A stretch of DNA of 64,000 nt from Ovoidimarina sediminis. GTDB lineage: Bacteria > Pseudomonadota > Alphaproteobacteria > Rhodobacterales > Rhodobacteraceae. The translations under genes and the position numbers were made by a program. The stretch covers positions 124,001-188,000 of the forward strand of contig NZ_JAWHTE010000001.1 of NCBI RefSeq assembly GCF_032586175.1, read 5' to 3'. The stretch's first letter is position 1. The number at the start of each line of letters is the position of its first letter. Positions 50,816 to 58,706 of this stretch are shown piece by piece. Below the pieces are notes generated by a model. That model made no database searches. It was not told where the DNA came from and was given only the letters and a program-made list of their open reading frames with translations.

Positions 50816-51658
50816 ATGTCGGCAAAGGATTTTTCCTGGGCCATCCCGCTGATGCGTGCAGGCTATGCAGGCCGCGGCATCGTCTATCTCGCGATCGCGG
50901 GGATTTCGCTCTGGGCGATCTGGTCCGGCGGCTCGGCGCAGGGCACCAGTTCCACCTTCGCCCGGCTCGAACATTCGGGCTGGGGAATCGCCGTCCTCCT
51001 TCTGATCGCGCTCGGCATGGTCTGTTACGCCGCCTGGCGCATGCTCGACGCCACCTACGATCTCGAAGATTACGGCAATGACGCCAAGGGCTTCGTCGCC
51101 CGCGGCGGCCAGATCACCACCGGCCTCATCCACGGCGCCATCGGCCTGGCCGCGCTCGCCACCGTGCTCGCCGGCTCCGTCACGGGCGACGGCGAAAGCG
51201 CCATCGCCACCGCGACCCGCTGGGTCAAGTCGCTGCCCGCGGGCATCTGGCTCGTCGGCATCGCCGGCGCGCTCACGATCTCGGCGGGCCTCTACTATGC
51301 CGCGAAGGCCTGGAACGAAAGCTACCGCGACCACGTGATCGGCAACGAGGTCACCGCCCGCTGGAACTGGGTGCTGAAGGCCGGCGTCCTGTCGCAGGCG
51401 GTGATCGTCACGATCATCGGCGGCTTCCTGTTCTACGCCGCGATGACGGCCGATCCGAACCAGGCCGGCGGGCTTGGCCAGGCCTTCGGCTGGCTTCGCG
51501 ACAAGGCCTATGGCCAGATCCTCGTTGTCCTGGTCTGCCTCGGGCTCATCGCCTTCGCCGTCTTCTGCTTCATGAACGCGCGCTACCGAATCGTGCCCCG
51601 CGCGACCGCCGGGGATGTCGGCGTCACCTCGCTGAAACAGAAGCTCCGCACCGCCTGA
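50816..51658 (+). CDS. DUF1206 membrane protein
   Basis: The 280-residue protein has six hydrophobic segments in three pairs, each repeat carrying a GY.GRG..Y or R.G..T..L motif: MRAGYAGRGIVYLAIAGISL, ARGGQITTGLIHGAIGLAAL and LKAGVLSQAVIVTIIGGFLF. This is the three-repeat layout of DUF1206, a family of unknown function. A strong GGAGGAGACGCCCC ribosome site precedes the ATG. It follows the ABC operon by 67 bp and could be its last gene or separate. Confidence 0.85.
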   Translation: MSAKDFSWAIPLMRAGYAGRGIVYLAIAGISLWAIWSGGSAQGTSSTFARLEHSGWGIAVLLLIALGMVCYAAWRMLDATYDLEDYGNDAKGFVARGGQITTGLIHGAIGLAALATVLAGSVTGDGESAIATATRWVKSLPAGIWLVGIAGALTISAGLYYAAKAWNESYRDHVIGNEVTARWNWVLKAGVLSQAVIVTIIGGFLFYAAMTADPNQAGGLGQAFGWLRDKAYGQILVVLVCLGLIAFAVFCFMNARYRIVPRATAGDVGVTSLKQKLRTA

Positions 51659-51689
51659 CCCGCCCGCAATCCCCGGTAGATAGGAGATT

Positions 51690-51705
51690 TGGGGGATATC
51701 CCCCA
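51690..51705. promoter_or_regulatory. perfect 16-bp palindrome upstream of the cytochrome c' gene
   Basis: TGGGGGATATCCCCCA is perfectly self-complementary with no loop, 126 bp before the cytochrome gene. A hairpin would be sterically limited, so a dimeric DNA-binding protein site is more plausible. A TTGACA -35-like element lies at 51745-51750. Confidence 0.4.
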
Positions 51706-51831
51706 GGTTTCCGCGCCGCCGCGCGCAGACACTGTGCAGCGCTTTTGACAAGATGCCGCAGGTTTTACTTCCCAGACCGTACGAAGCCGCTACCTTAAGC
51801 GGTATTACCAACAGGAAAGGTCCGTGTTTTC

Positions 51832-52305
51832 ATGTCGCTACTGTCCAAGACCGCCCTCCTCGCCACCGCGGCCACCCTCGCCGCCGGCGCCGCCCTCGCC
51901 GGAAGCCATTCTGCCGAAAACCCCGCCGTGAAGGCCCGCAAGGCCCATATGCAGCTTTATTCCCACAACATCGGCATCCTCGCCGGCATGGCCCGCGGCA
52001 ACACCGAATACAACGCCGACGCCGCCGTGGCAGCCGCGTCGAACCTCGCCGACCTCTCGCATATCAACGAGGCGTCCTACTGGGTCGAAGGCACCGACAG
52101 CGAAAGCATCGAGGGCACCCGCGCCCTGCCCGCCCTCTTCGCGAACATGGGCGACGTGCAGGCCAAGATCGATCAGCTGAACGCCGCCTCCGTCGCGCTG
52201 TCGGAAACCGCCGGCAACGGGCTTGAAGCGGTGCAGGCCGGGCTCGGGCCCATCGGCCAGGTCTGTGGCGCCTGCCACGACGCCTACCGCGTGCCCAACA
52301 ACTAA
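51832..52305 (+). CDS. cytochrome c' family protein
   Basis: The 157-residue periplasmic protein has a signal peptide (TALLATAATLAAGAALAGSH) and the heme-attachment motif CGACH (C145, C148, H149) at the extreme C-terminus, in the last helix of a predicted four-helix bundle. This layout is that of cytochrome c'/c-556 (class II). Members bind NO or CO, or serve in electron transfer or stress. The next gene starts at the first base after its stop, so the two are co-transcribed. Confidence 0.9.
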   Translation: MSLLSKTALLATAATLAAGAALAGSHSAENPAVKARKAHMQLYSHNIGILAGMARGNTEYNADAAVAAASNLADLSHINEASYWVEGTDSESIEGTRALPALFANMGDVQAKIDQLNAASVALSETAGNGLEAVQAGLGPIGQVCGACHDAYRVPNN

Positions 52306-53196
52306 ATGCGCCGCATCCTCGCGGTTCTCGCGGCCCTGATCCTGATCGGGGCCGCAGGCCTGTTCGCCCTGACCCGGCCCGCCACGGTGCCGGAGGCAGC
52401 GATTGCCGCCATCACCCCCGATCTCGCGCGCGGCGAAGCGGTGTTTCACGCCGCAGGCTGCGCCTCCTGCCACGCCGCCGACGGGGCCGAGGGCGAGGCG
52501 CGCCTGATCCTCTCGGGCGGCCACAGCTTCGCCACCCCGGCGGGCACCTTCGTCGCCCCGAACATCAGCCAGGATCCCGAACACGGGATCGGCGCCTGGT
52601 CGAAGGCGGATATCGTGACGGCGGTGATGAAAGGCACCTCGCCCGACGGGCGCCACTACTTCCCCGCCTTCCCCTATGCCGCCTACGCCAAGGCCGAGCT
52701 TTCCGATATCGTCTCGCTCGCGGCCTATCTGAAGACGCTGCCCGCCGATCCGACGCCCAGCCAGCCGCACGACCTCGCCTTCCCCTACTCGATCCGCATG
52801 GGCGTGGGGGCGTGGAAGCTTCTGGGGGTGAGCGAAGGTTTCGCGGTCGATCTCCCCGACGACCCGCAGATCCGGCGCGGCCAGTACCTCGCCGAGGCGC
52901 TCGCCCATTGCGGCGAATGCCACACGCCCCGCACGGCCACCCAGGCGCTCGACACCGCCCGCTGGTTCGCGGGCGCGCCGAACCCCTCGGGCAAGGGCTC
53001 GATCCCGAACATCTCGCCCGCGAAACTCAGCTGGAGTGCTGCGGATATCGCCGCCTATCTCAAAAGCGGCTTCACCCCGGAATTCGACGCCGCGGGCGGC
53101 TCCATGCGCGACGTGATCACGAGCCTCGCGAACCTCCCTGACGAGGATCTCGCGGCCATCGCCGCCTATCTCAAGGCCGTGCCCCCGGCGGAGTGA
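52306..53196 (+). CDS. diheme cytochrome c
   Basis: The 296-residue protein has an N-terminal membrane anchor or signal (ILAVLAALILIGAAGLFAL) and two class I heme sites: CASCH (C52, C55, H56) and CGECH (C202, C205, H206). Candidate Met ligands follow in each domain. The arrangement resembles the cytochrome subunits that accept electrons from membrane dehydrogenases. It starts directly after the cytochrome c' stop codon, and the two probably act together in periplasmic electron flow. Confidence 0.9.
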   Translation: MRRILAVLAALILIGAAGLFALTRPATVPEAAIAAITPDLARGEAVFHAAGCASCHAADGAEGEARLILSGGHSFATPAGTFVAPNISQDPEHGIGAWSKADIVTAVMKGTSPDGRHYFPAFPYAAYAKAELSDIVSLAAYLKTLPADPTPSQPHDLAFPYSIRMGVGAWKLLGVSEGFAVDLPDDPQIRRGQYLAEALAHCGECHTPRTATQALDTARWFAGAPNPSGKGSIPNISPAKLSWSAADIAAYLKSGFTPEFDAAGGSMRDVITSLANLPDEDLAAIAAYLKAVPPAE

Positions 53197-53234
53197 CGGG
53201 GCACGGAACGCGGGCCGATCACCGCCCCCTCGTG

Positions 53235-53405
53235 CTGAGCCTGGCCGGCGCAGGCCCGTGGGCAGGCGCGCCCACCCTCCGAGCGGCGCGCTTTATCCCG
53301 CAACCCCGCGCCACCCAGAGCGGCAAAACCACCGCGCAACAGCGCCTGCCCGCCGGAACGGGCATGCGCTGGCCCGGCGGGGCTGCGCCCCTTGTCCCGG
53401 GCCAG
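53235..53405 (+). repeat. structured intergenic repeat, family I, copy C
   Basis: GCGCTTTATCCCGCA (53288-53302) is followed by hairpin CGCCTGCCCG/CGGGCATGCG (53343-53368) and a nested stem: outer GGCCCGG/CCGGGCC, inner GGGGC-TGC-GCCCC, with unpaired TTGTC (53371-53403). About 65 bp are nearly identical to copy B. Like A and B it lies between convergent genes. Confidence 0.7.
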
Positions 53406-53410
53406 CGAAA

Positions 53411-53459
53411 GTAATAGCGACTCGCTATCATCTCACCCGGTAGTAGCGACTCGCTATCA
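53411..53459. promoter_or_regulatory. two 20-bp repeats each holding the palindrome TAGCGACTCGCTA
   Basis: GTARTAGCGACTCGCTATCA occurs at 53411-53430 and 53440-53459, 29-bp period. Each contains a 13-bp palindrome (6-bp arms around one base). Two identical dyads in tandem look like paired operators; no gene start is adjacent on either strand. Confidence 0.55.
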
Positions 53460-53464
53460 GTTCC

Positions 53465-53482
53465 GAACCGTACGCCCGGTTC
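53465..53482. promoter_or_regulatory. inverted repeat GAACCG-N6-CGGTTC
   Basis: A perfect 6-bp inverted repeat immediately downstream of the paired palindromes. It could be a third protein site or a small hairpin. It is not a LexA box because the halves are inverted rather than direct. Confidence 0.35.
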
Positions 53483-53517
53483 AGAAACCGCCCGATCCCG
53501 ATGTCGTGCATTTTCTG

Positions 53518-53550
53518 TGTACGCCCGGTGTACGCCCTGTGTACGCCGGG
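53518..53550. repeat. 11-bp tandem repeat, three units
   Basis: TGTACGCCCGG, TGTACGCCCTG and TGTACGCCGGG follow each other without gaps; TGCACACGG continues the pattern weakly, and an isolated GTACGCCCGG lies at 53470-53479. Confidence 0.7.
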
Positions 53551-53609
53551 TGCACACGGCCGTTTCCGGCCGCAAACCCGGTTAACCCACCGTGCGCAGG
53601 CCCCCCGGC

Positions 53610-54566
53610 TCAGCCTTCGCCAAGCCGCTTCAGCCGCGCCTCGCGAAGCCGCGCGAAATCGTCGCCCGCATGGTAGGACGACCGCGTCAGCGGCGTGGCG
53701 GAGACCATCAGAAACCCCTTGCCCCAGGCCGCTTTTTCATAAGAGGCGAACTCCTCGGGCGTCACGAAACGATCCACCGCGTGATGTTTAGGAGTGGGCT
53801 GTAAGTACTGGCCAATGGTCAGAAAATCGACATCCGCCGCCCGCATGTCATCCATCACCTGCAAGACGGCCTGCCGGTCTTCCCCAAGCCCCACCATGAT
53901 CCCCGACTTGGTGAACATCGCCGGGTCCAGCTCCTTCACCCGCTGCAGCAGCCTGAGCGAATGGAAATACCGCGCCCCGGGCCGCACTTCGGGGTAAAGC
54001 CCCGGTACCGTCTCGAGGTTATGGTTGAACACGTCGGGCTTCGCCTCGACCACCTTTTCAACCGCAGACGGTGCACATTTGAGGAAATCCGGCGTCAGGA
54101 TCTCGATCGTCGTCCCCGGGCTCCGGTGCCGGACGGCCCGGATCGTCAGGGCGAAATGCTCCGCGCCGCCATCGTCCAGGTCGTCGCGGTCGACCGAGGT
54201 GATGACAACGTGATTGAGCCCCAGCGTCTCCACCGCGTGCGCCACGCGTCCCGGCTCGAACACGTCAAGCGCATCGGGCCGCCCCGTCGCGATGTTGCAG
54301 AAGGTGCAGCCCCGGGTGCAGATCTCGCCCATGATCATCATGGTCGCGTGCCCCTGGCTCCAGCATTCGCCCACGTTGGGGCAGCCGGCCTCTTCGCACA
54401 CCGTCACCAGCTTGTTTTCCCGCATGATGTCACGGGTCTTCTTGTAGCCTTCGGACACCGGCGCCTTCACCCGGATCCAGTCGGGCTTCTTCGGCTGGGG
54501 GTTGTCCGCCCGGTGCGCCTTCTCGGGGTGGCGTTCGCCGGGGATCTTCAGGTCTCTCGGGGCCAT
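53610..54566 (-). CDS. lipA: lipoyl synthase
   Basis: From the ATG at 54566 (GAGGACCGC upstream) the enzyme has 318 residues. The auxiliary 4Fe-4S cluster cysteines are C57, C62 and C68, and the radical-SAM CX3CX2C set is C83, C87 and C90 (EICTRGCTFCNIATG). TSVDRDDLDDGGAEHFA is diagnostic, and the C-terminal RSSYHAG holds the serine that ligates the auxiliary cluster. It inserts two sulfurs into octanoyl groups. lipB is not adjacent. Confidence 0.97.
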   Translation of the reverse strand: MAPRDLKIPGERHPEKAHRADNPQPKKPDWIRVKAPVSEGYKKTRDIMRENKLVTVCEEAGCPNVGECWSQGHATMMIMGEICTRGCTFCNIATGRPDALDVFEPGRVAHAVETLGLNHVVITSVDRDDLDDGGAEHFALTIRAVRHRSPGTTIEILTPDFLKCAPSAVEKVVEAKPDVFNHNLETVPGLYPEVRPGARYFHSLRLLQRVKELDPAMFTKSGIMVGLGEDRQAVLQVMDDMRAADVDFLTIGQYLQPTPKHHAVDRFVTPEEFASYEKAAWGKGFLMVSATPLTRSSYHAGDDFARLREARLKRLGEG

Positions 54567-54719
54567 GCGCGGTCCTCGCAATCGGTATTGCGCAGACATC
54601 TATCGCGCGGGCCACCCCATGTCCAACGGGCGCGGTGCCGCACATAGCGGCTATGCCCCCGGCGCAAAGGGATAGACCACATGCACTTGATCGCACAACA
54701 TTCTGTTTTAAAATGATTT

Positions 54720-55763
54720 TCAGGAAGCCGGCAGGATAACGGTGAAGGTGCTGCCTTCGCCCGGCACGCTTTCGATGCGAAGCCGCCCGCGATGCCGGTT
54801 CACGATATGCTTCACGATCGCCAGCCCCAGCCCCGTGCCGCCCTTTTCCCGCGAGCGGTGGCTGTCGACGCGGTAAAACCGCTCCGTCAGCCGCGGAATA
54901 TCGTGCGGGTCCATCCCTTCGCCGAAATCACGCACCACCACCGACACCGCCGGCCCCTGCACCGCCGCCGCATGGGCGGGCGGCGTCAGCGTCACCTCGA
55001 TCCGCCCGCCCGCGGCGCCGTATTTGAGCGCGTTCTCGATCAGGTTCGAGGCCACCTGCAGAAGCTGATCGGCATCACCCCTGATCTCCACCGGCACCTC
55101 CGCGCCCGCCAGCGCGATCGCCACCCCCGCCTCCTCGGCCATCTGCCGAAGCGAGGCCACGGATGAGCGCAAAAGCCCTGCGATATCAACGCGTTCCGTA
55201 GGGCGAACGCGTTCCTCCGCCTCCACCCGGCTGAGCGACAGAAGATCCTTCACCAGCCGGTTCATCCGCCCCGCCTCGCGCTCCATGATCTCAAGGAACC
55301 GGGCCCGCGCCGCCGGATCGTCCCGCGCCGCGCCACGTAGCGTTTCGATGAAGCCCATCAGCGCGGTCAGCGGCGTCTTCAGCTCGTGGCTGACATTCGC
55401 CACGAAATCCCGCCGCATCTGCCCGGCCTCCTGCAATTCGGTGGTGTCGACGAAGCTGACAAGGATGCCCGGGCCCTCCTCCAGCTCAACCCGCGCCGCG
55501 ATCGTCCGGTAGCTGGTATCCCGCGAGGCCCGCGCCGACAGAAACGCCGCCTCCGCCCGCTCGGCCGTGCCGCCCAGAATCGCTTCGATCCCGTCCAGAA
55601 GCGTGGGCTGGCGCAGCGCCGCGATGTAATGACGCCCGACGATCCCGGGCCCCAGAAGCTCGAGCGCCCCGGCATTGGCCGCCAGAATCCGCTCCGACCC
55701 CGATATCACGATCTGCGGCAAAGGCGCGGCATCGATCAGTGATTCTACGTATGTCGTCGGCAC
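54720..55763 (-). CDS. PhoR-like sensor histidine kinase
   Basis: The 347-residue protein has an N-terminal PAS domain (about residues 8-105), a HisKA domain with the phospho-accepting H126 in FVANVSHELKTPLTALMGF, and an HATPase domain (NLIENALKYGAAGG, VRDFGEGMD, GGTGLGLAIVKHIVNRHRG). It resembles PhoR of alphaproteobacteria but has no membrane span, so it would be a soluble sensor. phoB and pst genes are not within the window on this side, so the phosphate assignment is tentative. Confidence 0.88.
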   Translation of the reverse strand: MPTTYVESLIDAAPLPQIVISGSERILAANAGALELLGPGIVGRHYIAALRQPTLLDGIEAILGGTAERAEAAFLSARASRDTSYRTIAARVELEEGPGILVSFVDTTELQEAGQMRRDFVANVSHELKTPLTALMGFIETLRGAARDDPAARARFLEIMEREAGRMNRLVKDLLSLSRVEAEERVRPTERVDIAGLLRSSVASLRQMAEEAGVAIALAGAEVPVEIRGDADQLLQVASNLIENALKYGAAGGRIEVTLTPPAHAAAVQGPAVSVVVRDFGEGMDPHDIPRLTERFYRVDSHRSREKGGTGLGLAIVKHIVNRHRGRLRIESVPGEGSTFTVILPAS

Positions 55764-55986
55764 GCGCGCGCCCTCATAAGCCCGGCCTCTCTGCTAGGAT
55801 ACGGGGCCGGGCTTGGCAACGCACTTACTTTAAGGCGAGTAAATTTTGAAAATAACACTCTAGACTTGTGCCGCATTCGTCTGCAACACTTGGAAGACGT
55901 AGAACAGAGGGTTTAAGTTTGTGACCCGTAGACGATTGCAGCTCTAAGGGGACCCAGCCTTGGCGGGCAAAGGGGAACGGGACAAT

Positions 55987-56385
55987 ATGACTTCAAGTGA
56001 ACGAATCGTGGCTGCGCTCGGTGCGTCCGCCACCTCCAAGCGTACGCCGAAGATCCTCGCAATCGGCGATGTGAACCTCTGGCGCAGAAGCTTCGGTGTG
56101 TTGCCGGTGCATCAGGGCATCCAGTTTGCCGGGCTCGACGATCTGAACGGCCCCGCCCTGTCGCTTGCCTGCCCCGATCTCATCGTCTCGCCCATCGTCA
56201 CGCCGCTGTTCGATTGCATCGACGTGGCGTTCCGGCTTTCGGCGCTTCACTATTCCGGGGCCTACCGTGCCCTCACGCGCGACCTGCCGAACCCCGCCAT
56301 GGTCCGGCGCGAAGTGCGCGCGCTCTATCCTGACCTTGATTTCGATATCGTCCACGTGCTCGACGACGGCGTCATCCGCTTCTGA
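55987..56385 (+). CDS. conserved hypothetical protein
   Basis: From the ATG at 55987 (GGGGAACGGGACAAT upstream) the product has 132 residues: ILAIGDVNLWRRSFGVLPVH, LACPDLIVSPIVTPLFDCID, YRALTRDLPNPAMVRREVRA and a C-terminal DFDIVHVLDDGVIRF. No membrane span or catalytic motif is obvious and I do not recognise the family, though the layout suggests a small alpha/beta domain. Its last 14 bp overlap the 3' end of the convergent PLP enzyme gene. Confidence 0.7.
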   Translation: MTSSERIVAALGASATSKRTPKILAIGDVNLWRRSFGVLPVHQGIQFAGLDDLNGPALSLACPDLIVSPIVTPLFDCIDVAFRLSALHYSGAYRALTRDLPNPAMVRREVRALYPDLDFDIVHVLDDGVIRF

Positions 56386-57544
56386 GCCGGTTGAGTGCGG
56401 CGAGGAACACAGGCGCAACCGCGCCCGCCTCCTCGCATCCAACCGACACCCGGAAGAACCCCTCTCCCATGCCATGCGCCTCGCGCGCCTCGGCCGTCAG
56501 CCCGCGATGCGACGAGGTGGCGGGATGGCTGATCGTCGTCGTCACATCCCCCAGCGTCGGCGCGAAGGGGATCGCCGACAATTCCCGGATAAACCGCTCC
56601 GCCCGCGCCCGGCCCCCGCCGATATCGAACGACACCATGTGTGAGCCGCGGTTGCCCAGAAGCGCCACCGCCCGCGCCCGGTCGGGGTGATCGGGGCTTT
56701 GGGGGTACAAGACCCGCTCCACCCCGCCGTGGCCCGCCAGCGCGCCCGCAAGCTCGGCGGCATTCGCCTCCGCCCGGTCATAGCGCAGCGCGAAGGTCAG
56801 AAGCCCCCGTTCCGCCAGCCAGGCGTCGAACGGGCTTGGCGTCAGCCCCATCGTCACCGCAAGGGTCACGATCCGCTCCCGCACCTCCGCCTCCCGCGCC
56901 GCGACATAGCCCAGCGTCGTGTCGGAATGGCCCGACAGAAGCTTCGTCACCGAATGGATGACCAGATCCGCCCCATGTTCGAAGGGCCGGAAGGCCCGCG
57001 GCGTGGCAAAGGTGTTGTCGACCAGAAGCCGCAGGCCCCGCGCCCGGCAGAGCGCCGCGATGCCTGCTATATCGGGGATCCGGATCGTCGGGTTCGATAC
57101 CGTTTCGATCAGCACCGCGCAGGTGTTCTCCCGCAGCGCCGCCGCCACCCGGGCCGCGTCGCCCGTCTCCAAAAGGCTCGTTTCGATCCCGAGGCCGGGC
57201 AGCGTCTCGTTCAGAAGCCTGAGCGACCGGCCATAAAGCTGATCGCTTCCCACCACGTGATCCCCGGCCCGCGCCACGGCCAGAAGCGCGGCCGTCACCG
57301 CCGCCATGCCGGAGCCCGTCAGGATCCCGCCCTCTGCCCCTTCCAGCCGGTCGATCATCCCCGCCGTCACATCGGCATTGGGATGGCCCTCGCGCGCATA
57401 GGTGTAGCCCGAGCCCTGCCCGTAGATCGCGTCCAGCGCGTCGGGCCCCTCGCTCGTATAGACGACCGAGGGCTGAAGCGGCGACACAAGCGGCGCAGAG
57501 GCCGAGCGCGGCCAGGGCGGGCGCCCCGTCTTCGGCCCGCTCAT
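56372..57544 (-). CDS. Cys/Met-metabolism PLP-dependent enzyme (trans-sulfuration family)
   Basis: From the ATG at 57544 the product has 390 residues. The PLP lysine is in DLVIHSVTKLLSGHSDTTLG; YAREGHPNADVTAGMIDRLE, SGMAAVTAALLAVARAGDHV and LIETVSNPTIRIPDIAGI are standard for cystathionine gamma-synthase/lyase and relatives. The reaction (lyase or sulfhydrylase) cannot be told from sequence alone. The ATG overlaps the stop of the carbonic anhydrase gene. Its 3' end overlaps the convergent hypothetical gene by 14 bp. Confidence 0.9.
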   Translation of the reverse strand: MSGPKTGRPPWPRSASAPLVSPLQPSVVYTSEGPDALDAIYGQGSGYTYAREGHPNADVTAGMIDRLEGAEGGILTGSGMAAVTAALLAVARAGDHVVGSDQLYGRSLRLLNETLPGLGIETSLLETGDAARVAAALRENTCAVLIETVSNPTIRIPDIAGIAALCRARGLRLLVDNTFATPRAFRPFEHGADLVIHSVTKLLSGHSDTTLGYVAAREAEVRERIVTLAVTMGLTPSPFDAWLAERGLLTFALRYDRAEANAAELAGALAGHGGVERVLYPQSPDHPDRARAVALLGNRGSHMVSFDIGGGRARAERFIRELSAIPFAPTLGDVTTTISHPATSSHRGLTAEAREAHGMGEGFFRVSVGCEEAGAVAPVFLAALNRLRSG

Positions 57545-58062
57545 AGGGCCGTCAGATCGGCCCGGAACCGGCGCATATTGGCAAGGTAGCGTTCGGCAGA
57601 GGCCGTGAGCCCCGCGATCTCCTCCTCCGACAGCCCGCGCCGCACCGCGCCCGGCGCGCCGACGACAAGGCTGCCATCGGGGATTTCCTTGCCTTCCGTC
57701 ACCAGCGCCCCGGCCCCGATCAGGCAGTTGTTGCCGATCTTCGCGCCATTGAGCACCGTGGCCCCCATGCCGATCAGCGTATTGTTCCCGATGGTGCAGC
57801 CGTGCAGCATCGCCTTGTGCCCGATGGTGCAACCCCGGCCCACGGTCAGGGGAAAGCCCGCATCGGTGTGGCAGACGGTGTTTTCCTGGATATTCGTGTT
57901 CTCGCCGATGACGATCGGCTCGATATCGCCGCGCAGCGTGGCCGAGAACCAGATTCCCACGCCCCCGGCCAGCGTCACGTTGCCGATCACATGCGCGCCG
58001 GGCGCGATCCAGCTGTCTTCGTCGATTGCAGGGGTCAGCCCCCCGAGGGCATAGGTCGTCAT
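57541..58062 (-). CDS. gamma carbonic anhydrase family protein
   Basis: The 173-residue left-handed beta-helix protein has the hexapeptide repeats and metal-site histidines of the gamma-CA/YrdA group: GENTNIQENTVCHTDAG, GRGCTIGHKAMLHGCTIG and GMGATVLNGAKIGNNCLIG. Catalysis is shown for few members, so enzyme activity is not certain. It overlaps gmk upstream (4 bp) and the PLP enzyme gene downstream (ATGA). Confidence 0.93.
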   Translation of the reverse strand: MTTYALGGLTPAIDEDSWIAPGAHVIGNVTLAGGVGIWFSATLRGDIEPIVIGENTNIQENTVCHTDAGFPLTVGRGCTIGHKAMLHGCTIGNNTLIGMGATVLNGAKIGNNCLIGAGALVTEGKEIPDGSLVVGAPGAVRRGLSEEEIAGLTASAERYLANMRRFRADLTAL

Positions 58063-58706
58063 GGGCGTTCCTCGAATTCGGCCTGCAATGCGCGCACATG
58101 CTCCAGCAGCCCTGGCTGCTGGCTGGCGCGCAGGCGTTCGGCGGTCACGATGGTCTTTAACTTCTCTTCCGTAGCGTCGAGATCATCGTTCACCAGCACA
58201 TAGCTGTAGCTGTCCCAATGACTGATCTCGTCCCAGCTTTTCTGCATCCGCTTGCCGATCGTCTCGTCGGTGTCCTGGCCGCGGCTGATCAGGCGGCGGC
58301 GCAATTCGCCGATCGAGGGCGGCAGAAGGAAGATCGACAGAACGTGGCTGGCAAGATCGCTTTTCTGGATCTGCTGCGCCCCCTGCCAGTCGATGTCGAA
58401 CAAGACGTCGCAGCCATCCGCGATCGCCTCTTCCACCGGGCCCGCGGGCGAGCCGTAGAAATGGCCGAACACATGGGCGTGTTCCAGCATGCGCCGGTCT
58501 GTCACCATGCGGCGGAAGGCCTCTTCGTCGACGAAGTGATAATCCTTTCCGTCCTCTTCGCCCGGGCGCGGGGCGCGCGTGGTGGCGGAGACCGAAAAGC
58601 GGATCGACGGATCCCAGTCGCGAAGGCGGCGCGCCAGCGTCGATTTCCCGGCGCCCGAAGGCGAGGACAGGATGATCAGAAGGCCCCGGCGCTGTCCCAT
58701 CGTCAC
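58059..58706 (-). CDS. gmk: guanylate kinase
   Basis: The 215-residue enzyme has the P-loop SSPSGAGKS at residues 14-22, the GMP-binding block RFSVSATTRAPRPGEEDGKD with YHFVDEEAFRRM, and DVLFDIDWQGAQQI. It phosphorylates GMP to GDP. It overlaps yicC upstream and the carbonic anhydrase gene downstream; yicC-gmk is a common pair. Confidence 0.97.
   Translation of the reverse strand: MTMGQRRGLLIILSSPSGAGKSTLARRLRDWDPSIRFSVSATTRAPRPGEEDGKDYHFVDEEAFRRMVTDRRMLEHAHVFGHFYGSPAGPVEEAIADGCDVLFDIDWQGAQQIQKSDLASHVLSIFLLPPSIGELRRRLISRGQDTDETIGKRMQKSWDEISHWDSYSYVLVNDDLDATEEKLKTIVTAERLRASQQPGLLEHVRALQAEFEERP

Noticed and set aside
53411..53459. Possible CRISPR remnant from two 20-bp repeats with a short spacer
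   Set aside because: Only two units, a 9-bp spacer and palindromic repeats; no cas genes. Paired operators fit better.
53465..53482. Second LexA box candidate (GAACCG..CGGTTC)
   Set aside because: The halves are inverted and the spacing is wrong for the direct GTTC-N7-GTTC repeat.
53219..53575. Minus-strand frame of 118 codons after the cytochrome genes
   Set aside because: It covers the structured repeat and palindromes, starts without a ribosome site and has no recognisable protein character.
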